Part shown: positions 32,425-41,769 of the stretch, one piece after another
Numbering within the stretch: the stretch's first letter is position 1
How the letters are laid out: each line of letters begins with the position of its first letter
Assembly (NCBI GenBank): GCA_964389305.1
Contig: CAYMEK010000017.1
Location: forward strand, 3,406-67,405
Source of the DNA: CAYMEK01 sp964389305
GTDB taxonomy: Bacteria > Spirochaetota > Spirochaetia > SZUA-6 > DRHE01
Direction of reading: 5' to 3'
DNA length: 64,000 nt
Position numbers and translations under genes: made by a program
Notes under the pieces: model-generated
Told to the model about the DNA's origin: nothing
Database searches by the model: none
What the model saw: the letters and a program-made list of their open reading frames with translations, nothing else

Positions 32425-33285
32425 ATGGCTGCCGTGGGTGCTAGAAGGCTTATCAGCCCGCGTTTGACGCTTCCGAGCGCCCTCATCACCCTGATTCTTC
32501 TGCTCCTGGCGGCGGCGGTGATCGTACCGCTGCTGCTGCCCTGGTTCTTCGTCTTCAAGACCCGCCTGGAGTTTTCCTACAATCCCTGGAGCCTGCCGAC
32601 TCAAATACGGTGGGAGAACTTCGTAGAAGCCTGGGCGGTGATCAAGATCGACCAGGGTATGCTCAATACCCTGGTGGTCTGCCTGGGCGCTATCGCCTGC
32701 ACGGTGCCGACGGCCGCCATGGCCGGCTACATCTTCAGCCGTTACCGCAGCAGGGCCACGGAAATCCTGTTCTACGCCATCCTGGCGGGGTATTTCGTAC
32801 CCATACAGATGGTGCTGGTCCCGCTGTTCAGAATGAGCATCCACATCGGCCTGGCCGATACCCTGCCCGGTCTCTTTCTCCCCATGACCGCCTTCGGCAT
32901 TCCCTTCTGGACCCTGATCTACCGCTCGTTTTTCCGCAGTCTTCCCGGAGAGCTGGCGGACGCGGCCAGAATCGACGGCGCCGGACATACGGGCACCTTT
33001 TTCCGCATCATGCTGCCGCTGGCCGGCCCGGCGACCGTTCTGGCCGTTCTCTTGGTCTTCATGGGGGCCTGGACCGACTATCTGCTCAGCCTGATCATGA
33101 TCAGCACCCAGTCCCGATTCACCATGCAGCTGCGGGTGTCGCAGTTCTTGAACGCCTACGGCGTGGACCATATGCCCAGGTATTCGGCTGCTGCTATCAT
33201 CGCGGCCGCCCCCACCATTCTGCTGTACATCATCGGCCACCGCTGGATTCTCCGCGGGACCCTGGCCGGCGCGTTGAAGGGCTGA
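32425..33285 (+). CDS. sugar ABC importer permease (MalG/UgpE-like)
   Basis: The 286-residue MalG-type subunit has six helices (ITLILLLLAAAVIVPLLLPW first), the EAA loop GELADAARIDGAGHTGTFFR and the typical end HRWILRGTLAGALKG. The ATG at 32425 follows GGGGGCATAGGAG, 14 bases after the preceding permease. No ATP-binding subunit is encoded nearby, so the importer must use an ATPase encoded elsewhere, as is common for CUT1 importers sharing an MsmK-type ATPase. Confidence 0.91.
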   Translation: MAAVGARRLISPRLTLPSALITLILLLLAAAVIVPLLLPWFFVFKTRLEFSYNPWSLPTQIRWENFVEAWAVIKIDQGMLNTLVVCLGAIACTVPTAAMAGYIFSRYRSRATEILFYAILAGYFVPIQMVLVPLFRMSIHIGLADTLPGLFLPMTAFGIPFWTLIYRSFFRSLPGELADAARIDGAGHTGTFFRIMLPLAGPATVLAVLLVFMGAWTDYLLSLIMISTQSRFTMQLRVSQFLNAYGVDHMPRYSAAAIIAAAPTILLYIIGHRWILRGTLAGALKG

Positions 33286-33376
33286 GCACAACGACCGCTT
33301 GAGCGAAGCTCACATTCCAACGTACAATCCCTGTCGAAGCAATGCCTCCTGGAGGCCCCATGAGGAGAGCCCAGCC

Positions 33377-35788
33377 ATGAGATGCGGGCATTTCGACGAC
33401 TCGAAGCGCGAGTACATAATCACCACGCCGAAGACTCCGGTGAAATGGATCAACTACCTGGGCACCATCGCCTTCGGAGGGTTCGTAGATCATACCGGCG
33501 GCGCGCTGATCTGCAAGGACGACCCGGCGACCAATCGCCTGACCCATTACCTGGCCCTGCAGCCCGCCTCGGATTTCAGGGGAACCACCCTCTACCTGCG
33601 CTTCCGTTCGGCAGAGCGCTACCGGGTCTTCTCCCCCTTTTACGTACCCACCCTGGACCCCTACGATTCATTCGAGTGCCACGTGGGGCTCGGGTACACG
33701 CGCATCGTGTCGGAGTACTACGGGCTTCGCACCGAAACGACTTTCTTTGTTCCCTTAGAGGGCGAGCGGTTGGTTATGGATATCCGCATCGGCAACCTGG
33801 GCGGGAAGCCGGTGGCGGTAGACGCCGTTCCCGTCGTGGAGTATTCGCATTTCGACGCCCTGAAGCAGCTCACCAACGCGGACTGGGTTCCCCAGACCAT
33901 GCAGAGCAAGGCATACAACATGGCGGGGGACCGCCTGGTGCTGTCCCAGTACGCCTTCATGTTCCGCGACAGCCGCCTGAACTTCCTTACCTCAAATCTG
34001 CCCGTCTCCTCCTTCGAATCGGACCGCAAGAGATTTCTGGGCGACAACGAGTACGGGAGCTGGGCGAATCCCGTGAGCCTGCAGGCTCAGGAACTGGACA
34101 ATCACGAAGCCCTGCGGGGGAACAACATCGGAGCCCTTCTGCATCACCTGGGCGAGATCGCGGCGGGGTGCACACGAAGGCTCGTGGTGCAGCTCGGGCA
34201 GGCGGAAAGCGTGCAAAAGGCCATGCCCGGAATCCGCAGATACTGGAGCGAGCGGACGGTCGACGAGGCGCTGGCCAGGATATCGGATTTTTGGGACTCC
34301 TACCTGGCGCGCCAGTGGGTGCAGACCCCGGATCCCGACACCGACCGCATGCTCAACATCCACAACCCGCGGCAATGCTACACCACGCTGAATTGGTCGC
34401 GCTACCTGTCCCTCTACCAGCCCGGATACGGGGCGAGGGGCATCGGTTTTCGAGATTCCTCCCAGGACGCGCTCGGGGTGATGGCCGCTGTGCCCCGGCA
34501 GGCCAAAGACCTGATCCGCAAGCTCCTGCAGGTACAGCGGCGCGATGGGTCGGCCATGCACCAGTTCAACCCGGTCAGCATGGAAGCCTCGATGGGGGAT
34601 GCGCGCGAGCAGGAGGACCGGCCGCAGTACTACAGCGACGACCATCTGTGGGCCGTTCTGGCCGTGACCTCCTATCTCAAGGAGACCGGTGATTTCGACT
34701 TTCTCGAGGAGGTGGTCCCGTTCTACCAGCCGCCGGACAGCGGACAGAAACCGGAAAAAGCCACGGTGATGGATCACCTGCAACGGGCGATCGAGGTCAC
34801 CCGCGGCGATGCGGGCGCCCATGGGCTGCCTCTCGCGGGCTTTGCCGATTGGAACGATACGGTCAACCTGGCCGCCGGCGCCGAGTCTATGTTCACGGCG
34901 AATCTGTACGGTAAGGCGCTGCTGGAGATAATGGAGCTGGAACGTTTTCTCGACGATCCCGCCGGGGCGGACCGGCATCGCTCATACTACCAGCAGATGA
35001 AGACGGCCTTCAACCGCTGCGCCTGGGACGGTCAATGGTTTCTTCGCTACCTGGACCGGGACGGCGGCCCCCTCGGCTCGGCCGGAAACGAGCAGGGAAA
35101 GATTTTCGTCAACGGCCAGTCCTGGCCGGTGATCTCGGGGTTCGCCTCCGGGCGATACGCCCGCCTGGCGCTGGAATCGGTGCACCGCCTGCTCAATACA
35201 GGAAAGGGCCTGAAGATATCCAGCCCCGGATTCGACGGCTACGACCCGAAAAAGGGCGGCATCACCACCTATCCGCCCGGCGCAAAGGAGAACTGCGGGA
35301 TCTTTCTCCATACCAATCCCTGGGTCATAATCGCGGAAACCATGGTGGGCAACGGCGACCGCGCCTATGCGTATTATCGCCAGATCAACCCGGCCGGGAA
35401 AAACGATCTGATCGAAGAATACGAATGCGAGCCCTACGTGTATGCCCAGAACATTCTCGGCGACGAGCACCCGCAATTCGGTCTGGCGCGCAATTCCTGG
35501 CTTTCAGGGACCGCTTCGTGGGCCTACCAGGCGGCGACGAAACATATCCTCGGGCTGAGGCCCGGCTACAGAAGCCTGCGGGTGGATCCGTGCATCCCGG
35601 CGCGCTGGAGCGGCTTTCGAGCCAGCAGGGAGTTCCGCGGCGCGACCTACGAAATCGAGGTGCGTAATCCCTCTCATGTCTGCCGCGGCGTCAGCTCGGT
35701 ACTCGCCGACGGCAGGAAGCTCGCCTCCAATGTTCTGCCCCTGTATGGAGACGGGAGCAAGCACCGTATCGAAGCGGTCCTTGGCTGA
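33377..35788 (+). CDS. glycoside hydrolase family 94 disaccharide phosphorylase, probably cellobiose phosphorylase
   Basis: The 803-residue cytoplasmic enzyme has the length and order of cellobiose phosphorylases. The N-terminal beta-sandwich reads CGHFDDSKREYIITTPKTPV and KWINYLGTIAFGGFVDHTGG. The barrel carries YYSDDHLWAVLAVTSYLKET (general acid Asp at residues 421-422), GFADWNDTVNL, NGQSWPVISGFAS and GITTYPPGAKENCGIFLHTN. It would split an imported beta-disaccharide with phosphate into sugar 1-phosphate and sugar, saving ATP. GH94 also includes laminaribiose, chitobiose and cellobionate phosphorylases, so the substrate is inferred from context (cellobiose 2-epimerase at 45431). The ATG at 33377 follows GAGGAG; a longer in-frame start at 33299 is less likely. 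Confidence 0.9.
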   Translation: MRCGHFDDSKREYIITTPKTPVKWINYLGTIAFGGFVDHTGGALICKDDPATNRLTHYLALQPASDFRGTTLYLRFRSAERYRVFSPFYVPTLDPYDSFECHVGLGYTRIVSEYYGLRTETTFFVPLEGERLVMDIRIGNLGGKPVAVDAVPVVEYSHFDALKQLTNADWVPQTMQSKAYNMAGDRLVLSQYAFMFRDSRLNFLTSNLPVSSFESDRKRFLGDNEYGSWANPVSLQAQELDNHEALRGNNIGALLHHLGEIAAGCTRRLVVQLGQAESVQKAMPGIRRYWSERTVDEALARISDFWDSYLARQWVQTPDPDTDRMLNIHNPRQCYTTLNWSRYLSLYQPGYGARGIGFRDSSQDALGVMAAVPRQAKDLIRKLLQVQRRDGSAMHQFNPVSMEASMGDAREQEDRPQYYSDDHLWAVLAVTSYLKETGDFDFLEEVVPFYQPPDSGQKPEKATVMDHLQRAIEVTRGDAGAHGLPLAGFADWNDTVNLAAGAESMFTANLYGKALLEIMELERFLDDPAGADRHRSYYQQMKTAFNRCAWDGQWFLRYLDRDGGPLGSAGNEQGKIFVNGQSWPVISGFASGRYARLALESVHRLLNTGKGLKISSPGFDGYDPKKGGITTYPPGAKENCGIFLHTNPWVIIAETMVGNGDRAYAYYRQINPAGKNDLIEEYECEPYVYAQNILGDEHPQFGLARNSWLSGTASWAYQAATKHILGLRPGYRSLRVDPCIPARWSGFRASREFRGATYEIEVRNPSHVCRGVSSVLADGRKLASNVLPLYGDGSKHRIEAVLG

Positions 35789-35795
35789 TCGGCTG

Positions 35796-36560
35796 TCAGG
35801 CGGACTTCCCTTTTCCTGAAAGCCACAGCGCTGTATTGTGCCAGAATTTCCCGTACCCTTCCCACTCGATGAATGCGGTTCCCCAGTGTTTTGACAAATC
35901 AGAGGTGAAGGCCATCGTCTTTCCTTTTCCGTAGTCCCCCACGACAATGAAGGGATCATTGTTGATCCGGGCCAGCACATCGGCATTCTTCTTGGCCTTT
36001 ACTCTATTGTACCCCAAGAACAACGGCCACTCCTGGGGAGTATCTTTGAATATGAGATGCGTCTTCTGCACAATCTCGGGTCGAGCACCTTGAGGCTTTT
36101 CAACCCGATCGTCACAGGAGCTTATCTCTACGGGAAGAATCTCCTCGATGACCGTTTCATGGTATCCCGGGATACCCCTTATTCCTTGAAACGAGTTCCA
36201 TCCACCCGCCATGATAAATGATTTCCCTTCGGCTACAAACTGCTTGATAAGATCGAGACGATCGGGGCCCATAGGAACGGTAAACATTTCCGGATACAAC
36301 TGCAGAGTATTTTTCCCGCAATCACTGAGAATAAGAATATCGTACCTGTTTATTTCCTCCATCGTTCTCGGAAATGATGTTAATGCAACATGATTGGGCA
36401 TATGCTCGAGCTCGATGTCGTCAAACCGCGCCATAGCTTCAACAAACCACCTGCCGAAATTCTCGTACCCTCCGAGAGGCACCAGGTCAAAACCTTTGAT
36501 GTGCATCCTGAGCACAAACCACGTTTCCCCGACCAATAATACTTTGGTGTTCGTTGCCAT
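35796..36560 (-). CDS. GATase1-like (DUF1355-type) protein
   Basis: The 254-residue product resembles the glutamine amidotransferase-like family often found in carbohydrate clusters: KVLLVGETWFVLRMHIKGFD at the start, INRYDILILSDCGKNTLQLY, GKSFIMAGGWNSFQG and GYGKGKTMAFTSDLSKHWGT-type text near the end. The nucleophile-like Cys is in SDCGKN rather than the classic elbow, so amidotransferase activity is doubtful. The ATG at 36560 follows GGAGGTTAAAT. It is the last gene of the minus-strand sugar cluster and convergent with GH94. The physiological role is not known. Confidence 0.78.
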   Translation of the reverse strand: MATNTKVLLVGETWFVLRMHIKGFDLVPLGGYENFGRWFVEAMARFDDIELEHMPNHVALTSFPRTMEEINRYDILILSDCGKNTLQLYPEMFTVPMGPDRLDLIKQFVAEGKSFIMAGGWNSFQGIRGIPGYHETVIEEILPVEISSCDDRVEKPQGARPEIVQKTHLIFKDTPQEWPLFLGYNRVKAKKNADVLARINNDPFIVVGDYGKGKTMAFTSDLSKHWGTAFIEWEGYGKFWHNTALWLSGKGKSA

Positions 36561-36586
36561 ATTTAACCTCCGTCGATAGTTTTTCC

Positions 36587-37396
36587 TCAACTCATTTCAT
36601 CTTTTATGCGTTTAATGACCCCGGGAATACTCGTCAGCTCATCGTCTTCCCCCTCATACTCAACAGATATGAAACCGCTGTAATTCTTCTTTTTCAGAAT
36701 GCCGAAGATCCTCTCATAATCCAACTTCTTGTCGATTACCTCTTCGCCGGGCTGAAGTATCTTAATATGGACGTGCACCGCCAGATCCACTGTATCTTCG
36801 ATGGCGGTGTAAATGTCTTTCGTGTAACCGCCCGTATCCAAATTGAGCCTGAACCAGGAAGAGTCGATCTCTGCAACGATCCGTTTCGCGTCCTCGGAAG
36901 TACTGACAAGACCCCGGTGATTGTGGTTTTCTACGGCAAGGACTAGGCCTGCTTTTTCGGCATAGGCAACGCACTCTCTCATGCAGCCGATCATTGCGGG
37001 CCACACGACATCTCGATCAGAGCTTCCACGGCCATAATCCTCATCCCAGGGAGCAGGACCGGCCCATCCGGCGAAAACCCGCAGGATCGAGGCACCGAAT
37101 AGAGCTGTTGTATCAATCCATTTCTTTACTTTTGCCACCTCTTTTCTCAGTTTATTGTCAGATTCGTAGCCGAAGTTGTTGCTTACCGAGAGGCAGGCAA
37201 TCATCAGACCTTTTTTACTAATGAAATCTTTCAGCTCTCTGTAATCAATACCCGGCTTCTCTAAATGGAAATCCAGCAACTCGACACCGTCGAGCATCAG
37301 CTCATCGGCACAGATCGAAATCCATCTATGAATATCCAGCTCATGAGTTTGGAAAGCACGGTGGTAGGACCAGCTACTACAGGCTATTTTCATCAT
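36587..37396 (-). CDS. sugar phosphate isomerase/epimerase (xylose isomerase-like TIM barrel)
   Basis: The 269-residue product has the AP-endonuclease-2 / xylose isomerase-like fold: MKIACSSWSYHRAFQTHELD at the start, GLMIACLSVSNNFG, LAVENHNHRGLVSTSEDAKR with metal-ligand Glu and His, FRLNLDTGGYT, VHVHIKI and GFISVEYEGEDDE. Such enzymes interconvert keto and aldo sugars or act on inositol derivatives. The neighbouring Gfo/Idh oxidoreductase and importer suggest a pathway for an imported sugar or polyol. Two adjacent ATGs (37396, 37393) follow a weak AGGTG. Confidence 0.88.
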   Translation of the reverse strand: MMKIACSSWSYHRAFQTHELDIHRWISICADELMLDGVELLDFHLEKPGIDYRELKDFISKKGLMIACLSVSNNFGYESDNKLRKEVAKVKKWIDTTALFGASILRVFAGWAGPAPWDEDYGRGSSDRDVVWPAMIGCMRECVAYAEKAGLVLAVENHNHRGLVSTSEDAKRIVAEIDSSWFRLNLDTGGYTKDIYTAIEDTVDLAVHVHIKILQPGEEVIDKKLDYERIFGILKKKNYSGFISVEYEGEDDELTSIPGVIKRIKDEMS

Positions 37397-37403
37397 CTTG
37401 CAC

Positions 37404-38507
37404 CTACAATCTCACCTCTTTACCGTTTGCTGCTGAGAGATAGATGGAATCAATGATTCTTTGAACGGTTAGAAGATAATCGGGCTCCACAACTGGCGTT
37501 TCCTCATTCCTGATACACGCTACAAAGTGACGAATAAATCCGGGAAACGTTTGATCCCAATAGGAATACAACGCGGGGACTACAGGATTGATCTCCACCA
37601 GATGGCCGTCCGTTTCCTCCAGAATGCTGAACCTAATCGGGCGGCCCTCATCAACCCCGCCTGCAGCCTTCACCAGCTCGACACCTGCTTTAGCTCCAAA
37701 AAGTGAGATCTTCATCCCGGTTTCGGAGTATCCGGTCCATCCGGCTTCCAGTAAGAGCGTCGAGCCGCTCTCGAATCTGATCAGAGCGGTCGCCAGGTCC
37801 TCCGTGTCGACTTCTTTGTTGAAATCATCTCCAAGCCTGGTGGAGCTTGGAGGCCACCCTCCGTCCTGTGCATTCTTGGTCAGACAATCGTAGGCCGAGG
37901 CCGTTACCGATACGGGTTTCGGCGAACCCAGGAAAAACATTCCCAAGTCCATCACGTGGATGCCGATATCCATAAGAGAACCGCCGCCCGAGTCCTTTTT
38001 ATGGGTAAACCATCCTCCTAGACCGGGATGCCCCTTTCTCCGCAGATACGAGCATTTCGCATAGTAGATATATCCCAGTTTTCCTTTTCTGATGTAACTG
38101 TCTATGATTTCTGTAGTCAGATCAAAGCGCTGTGAGAGGTTCAGCAAAAACAGCTTTCCTGATTTCAAGGCCGTACGCACTACTGCTTCGGCCTGTTGGG
38201 CGTTGATCGCGAATGGTTTCTCGCACAATACGTTCTTACCCGATTGGAGGGCGGCCATAGAAACCTCGGCATGCAGGTAGGTTGGTGTACAGACACTTAC
38301 CCCATCGAGATCTTCCCTCTCGATCAACTTTTCATACTCGGTGTACGTATCGGCTATATTGAATTCCTTGGAAACGGACTCGAGCTTCTCTTTATTGGGA
38401 TCGCTCAAGGCAGCTACTTCGACCCCGGGGATTCCCTGCAACGAAGGTATATGTCCCCATTGTGCTACGCCGCCCGCTCCTACGATTCCTATCTTTATGG
38501 GTTTCAT
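37404..38507 (-). CDS. Gfo/Idh/MocA-family oxidoreductase
   Basis: The 367-residue NAD(P)-dependent dehydrogenase has the Rossmann start KIGIVGAGGVAQWGHIPSLQ. The family motif GKNVLCEKPFAINAQQAEAV (EKP) lies at about residues 90-100 and the C-terminal alpha/beta domain carries GGGSLMDIGIHVMDLGMFFL with its active-site Asp and His. The family oxidises sugars, inositols and glycosides, including stepwise cleavage through 3-keto intermediates. It lies 7 bases before the isomerase gene in the same direction. The ATG at 38507 lacks a strong ribosome site. Confidence 0.93.
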   Translation of the reverse strand: MKPIKIGIVGAGGVAQWGHIPSLQGIPGVEVAALSDPNKEKLESVSKEFNIADTYTEYEKLIEREDLDGVSVCTPTYLHAEVSMAALQSGKNVLCEKPFAINAQQAEAVVRTALKSGKLFLLNLSQRFDLTTEIIDSYIRKGKLGYIYYAKCSYLRRKGHPGLGGWFTHKKDSGGGSLMDIGIHVMDLGMFFLGSPKPVSVTASAYDCLTKNAQDGGWPPSSTRLGDDFNKEVDTEDLATALIRFESGSTLLLEAGWTGYSETGMKISLFGAKAGVELVKAAGGVDEGRPIRFSILEETDGHLVEINPVVPALYSYWDQTFPGFIRHFVACIRNEETPVVEPDYLLTVQRIIDSIYLSAANGKEVRL

Positions 38508-38545
38508 GGTTTTCTTAGCTTATCCGTCGTACATCTGCTGTTCGA

Positions 38546-39370
38546 TCAACCCTTCACGGACCCCATAAGCAGACCCTTTATAATCATTTTCAGTAGAAAA
38601 ATGTAAATCAACACCACCGGGATAATGGTGATGGATGCTCCGGCGCAGATCATGTTCCATGCCGCCACTGTCGTTCCCTTCAGGTTCGCCACCGCCACGG
38701 TTACGGGCTGGGAAGTGACTCCCCTGGTCAGGGTAAGTCCGAACAAGAACTCGTTCCAGATGTTTGTAAACTGAAAGATCGCCACAACCGCAAAGCCCGG
38801 TAGAGACAGGGGAAGAAAGATTCTCATATAGGTCGCCAGGGTCCCACAGCCGTCAACGCGGGAGCTGTCGACAAGCTCCTGGGGAATCCCCTCGTAGTAA
38901 TTGCGGAAAAGCAGGGTAGTAATGGGCATTCCATACGCCACGTGTGTCAGGATCAGGCCGCTGTAGCTGTTGAACAACCCGATCTTTCCCATGAACATCA
39001 CCAGAGGAATCAGGATGGATTGAGGCGCTATATAGAAGCCGAGCGCGAGGGTCAGGAAGATCGCTTTGTCTCCCTTGAATCGATATTTTGAAAAGATATA
39101 ACCGCTCATCGAGCCTAAAATCGAGGAAATGATCGTGGCAAAAACCGTAATGATCACGCTGTTCAAAAGCGCCCTTTTTATGAGGTTGAAAGCCTTGGCA
39201 TAGGCGCCGAAATCGACCGCGTGCGCAGGTGCAACCGGACCATACTTCAGATCCTCATCCGTTTTCAACGATGTATTGAGGAGGGTATAAATCGGGAAAA
39301 CATAAAAAAAGGATAAAGCGATTAGAATAAAATAGATCAGGGCTTTCTGCGGTATACCGGCGCTCTTCAT
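38546..39370 (-). CDS. sugar ABC importer permease (MalG-like)
   Basis: The 274-residue inner-membrane protein begins with ALIYFILIALSFFYVFPIYT and has six helices. Its EAA loop is QELVDSSRVDGCGTLATYMR and it ends with the family tail KMIIKGLLMGSVKG. It starts 3 bases after the partner permease (39374-40261), so the two are translationally coupled. With the binding protein at 40404 it imports the substrate for the oxidoreductase and isomerase downstream. Confidence 0.91.
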   Translation of the reverse strand: MKSAGIPQKALIYFILIALSFFYVFPIYTLLNTSLKTDEDLKYGPVAPAHAVDFGAYAKAFNLIKRALLNSVIITVFATIISSILGSMSGYIFSKYRFKGDKAIFLTLALGFYIAPQSILIPLVMFMGKIGLFNSYSGLILTHVAYGMPITTLLFRNYYEGIPQELVDSSRVDGCGTLATYMRIFLPLSLPGFAVVAIFQFTNIWNEFLFGLTLTRGVTSQPVTVAVANLKGTTVAAWNMICAGASITIIPVVLIYIFLLKMIIKGLLMGSVKG

Positions 39371-39373
39371 CCT

Positions 39374-40261
39374 TTATCTCTTTCTATGCCTGTTGACATA
39401 CCTGTTGACGAGAATCGGAATGATGATAATAAGGAATGACAGCAGAAACATAAAGAAGCTCACGCTTGCACCGTAGGCAAACAGGTTCTGGTTGAAGGTT
39501 ACCCGGTACATGTAGGTTGCCAGCACCTCGGATGAAAAGGCGGGTCCGCCTCCCGTGAGCAGCCAAACGAGATCGAAAACGCGCAGGGAGTACATGACGA
39601 GAATCAAAAGGACGGTGAAGGTAGCCGGTCTTTGAAGAGGCAGTATGACGCGTGTATATCGTTGAACGGTTGTGGTGCCGTCCACCCTGGCTGCATCCAG
39701 GATGTCTGGATCGACGGCTGAAATCCCAGCGTAGTATACAAGCGTCGCAAAGCCTGAAAACTGCCAGACATAGACGATCGCCACCGCAAAGATCGACTGC
39801 TTGGTCGAGGTTATCCAGGGCTGAACAAGAAAAAAGAGGTTCAGCATGCGTAACAGTGTGTTGATGGCGCCTTTGTCGGGCAGGAACATCCAGCTCCACA
39901 TGGTGGCGGATGCCACGAAAGAGAAAGACAGCGGGATCAAGAAGATCGCCCGGAAAAAACCTCTTGCCGTTACCACTAAATCCAAAAAGACAGCGCAGAT
40001 GATGCCGAGAGGAACCGTAATGCTGATGAACAGCGCCATCAATTTCAAGGTATTATAGAAGCTCTTCCTGAAAATCTCATCTTGCGTAAACAGCTTGATA
40101 TAATTCTGAATACCTGTGAACTCTCCCAGCCTGCCGATTATTCTCCAATCGGTCAGGGAGGTCCATGCGCTCCAGCCGGAAAATACATACACAAAGATCG
40201 CTACCAGCACAATCGCGGGAGTGATAAAGAGGGCAATGGGAATGTATTTTTTAACAACCAC
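39374..40261 (-). CDS. sugar ABC importer permease (MalF/UgpA-like)
   Basis: The 295-residue product has six helices, beginning IPIALFITPAIVLVAIFVYV. The periplasmic first loop is short (LTDWRIIGRLGEFTGIQNYI) and the EAA loop is DILDAARVDGTTTVQRYTRV. The GTG at 40261 is the assigned start; AGG 5 bases before it is a weak ribosome site. A strong hairpin separates it from the binding-protein gene upstream, so it is probably made in smaller amounts. Confidence 0.9.
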   Translation of the reverse strand: MVVKKYIPIALFITPAIVLVAIFVYVFSGWSAWTSLTDWRIIGRLGEFTGIQNYIKLFTQDEIFRKSFYNTLKLMALFISITVPLGIICAVFLDLVVTARGFFRAIFLIPLSFSFVASATMWSWMFLPDKGAINTLLRMLNLFFLVQPWITSTKQSIFAVAIVYVWQFSGFATLVYYAGISAVDPDILDAARVDGTTTVQRYTRVILPLQRPATFTVLLILVMYSLRVFDLVWLLTGGGPAFSSEVLATYMYRVTFNQNLFAYGASVSFFMFLLSFLIIIIPILVNRYVNRHRKR

Positions 40262-40347
40262 AGAACCTAGTTCCTGAAGGAATGGATTGATCTATTCCCG
40301 TTTGTTCTTAAAAAGCTGCTCTAACAATTCCCAGGTTGAGTATACTC

Positions 40348-40380
40348 CACATGGGTATGGCGCGAAACCATACCCATGTG
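40348..40380 (-). other. intercistronic hairpin after the third binding-protein gene
   Basis: CACATGGGTATGG (40348-40360) and CCATACCCATGTG (40368-40380) form a perfect 13-bp stem with a 7-base loop, 23 bases beyond the binding-protein stop. No T tract follows in the direction of transcription. It matches the placement of stems at 7069 and 31393 and probably protects the binding-protein message. Confidence 0.75.
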
Positions 40381-40403
40381 AAAAAGTCAACCGAGAGTAC
40401 TAA

Positions 40404-41675
40404 TCATTTACCGAATACTTGGTTATAAGCAGCGGCATAATCCTTGACACCCTGGTCAACGTCGAGGCTTTCGGCAAACTTGCTGATCATGCCCCCGTAG
40501 ACATCGAGCCAGGCTTCCGGCGGTCCGGAGAACGAAGATTGGACGACTTTGGTTGCCGGATCCCTGAAAGTTTTCAGAATGTCTTTAGAGATGTCGTCAT
40601 ACATATCGGTCGGAGCATCCAGCCTCGGCGGGGTGGCTCCTTTGATCGGGCAAAACGCCGTTTCGGCTTCGATGGTCGACAGGAACTGCAGCCATTTGAC
40701 CGTTGCATCCTTATGAGGAGCCCCTTTGCACAGGGAGAATCCGTCAAGATTCAAGGTGAAGGCACCTTCGGTGCCGGGACTGGGCTGGTAATCGAAATCA
40801 ACCTTGGGTTTCCATCCGGCGGATGTGAAGTGACCCTTGGCCCAGTCGCCCATCTGATAGAATACGGCTTCTTCGGTCATAAGGAGGTCGGAAGCCTGGT
40901 CCCAGGTGAGGGCGGAATAATCGGAGTTGACGTACCCGCTGTCAAACAGCTTCTTGACGAACTGGAGCGTTTCCCTGACTGCAGGATCATTGGCGGGGTC
41001 CGCTTTTCCGAAATACAGCTTTTCGAGGTATTCGGCCCCCCCGCTGGGAGCGCCGACGATGATCTGCTCTACGATGTGAGCCCACCAGAACTGCTGGCCG
41101 CTACCCGCTCCGACCGCATAGGGTATGTACCCCGCGTTCTTGGCTTTCGCACAGGCGGCGAAAAACTCGTCGAAGCTTTTCAGAGGCATTCGAATGCCTA
41201 GCTGGTCGACGAGTTTCTTATTGTACCACAAGCAATTGCACCGCATCATGTTCAGAGGAATAGCCACCTGATGTCCGTTTACGTTCCCCATCTGCTTGAT
41301 CATCGGCGGGAAAGGCAACCCTTTCCACAAGTCGTCGATCGGCTCCAGTACTTCCGCAAAGGATCCGAGCATCCCGGTCCCATAGGTGAGCTGAAATGTA
41401 TCGGGGGATTGCCCCGCCATGACCATTGTCTTGATCTGGCCCCTCATGACGCCGCCGCCTCCGCCCGATACGGGGTTTTCAATGATTTCGATGTTAGGAT
41501 ACTTCTCTTTGAACAGGGCGAAAACCGCGTCGATGGCCTCTTTCTCTCCCCCTGCCGTCCACCAGTGATAGACGATCAGCTCCTCCTTTTCCTCTTCTGC
41601 GCCGCCGGCAAAAACAAAGCCATAGGAAAGCAGGCACAGAGCCAAGAGAGTTACCAAGAAAACAATTTTTTTCAT
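40404..41675 (-). CDS. sugar ABC importer, extracellular solute-binding protein
   Basis: The 423-residue precursor has a signal peptide (MKKIVFLVTLLALCLLSYGF) followed by VFAGGAEEEKEE, a characteristic spirochaete processing region. The mature part carries ELIVYHWWTAGGEKEAIDAV, TMVMAGQSPDTFQLTYGTG and NLDGFSLCKGAPHKDATVKW, similar to glucose/mannose-type binding proteins of the CUT1 class. The ATG at 41675 follows AAGGAGG; a longer in-frame start at 41717 would spoil the signal peptide. It is the first gene of the minus-strand sugar operon and is driven by the operator-controlled promoter at 41767-41795. Confidence 0.91.
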   Translation of the reverse strand: MKKIVFLVTLLALCLLSYGFVFAGGAEEEKEELIVYHWWTAGGEKEAIDAVFALFKEKYPNIEIIENPVSGGGGGVMRGQIKTMVMAGQSPDTFQLTYGTGMLGSFAEVLEPIDDLWKGLPFPPMIKQMGNVNGHQVAIPLNMMRCNCLWYNKKLVDQLGIRMPLKSFDEFFAACAKAKNAGYIPYAVGAGSGQQFWWAHIVEQIIVGAPSGGAEYLEKLYFGKADPANDPAVRETLQFVKKLFDSGYVNSDYSALTWDQASDLLMTEEAVFYQMGDWAKGHFTSAGWKPKVDFDYQPSPGTEGAFTLNLDGFSLCKGAPHKDATVKWLQFLSTIEAETAFCPIKGATPPRLDAPTDMYDDISKDILKTFRDPATKVVQSSFSGPPEAWLDVYGGMISKFAESLDVDQGVKDYAAAYNQVFGK

Positions 41676-41751
41676 GCGATCCTCCTTGTATTTTTTTAAA
41701 TACTGCGCTTGGTTCACAGTATTTTTTCCACGCTATATAATGACCCCAAAT

Positions 41752-41769
41752 AATGTTTGCGCAAACATT
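41752..41769 (-). promoter_or_regulatory. LacI-family operator of the third importer operon
   Basis: AATGTTTGCGCAAACATT is a perfect 18-base palindrome with the central CG of LacI-family operators. It overlaps the end of the -10 element of the minus-strand promoter and the start of transcription. The divergent LacI gene at 41880 is the obvious source of its repressor. Confidence 0.8.

Noticed and set aside
32275..33291. Long minus-strand open frame opposite the second permease
   Set aside because: Arg/Gly/Gln-rich antisense text over a well-supported permease gene.
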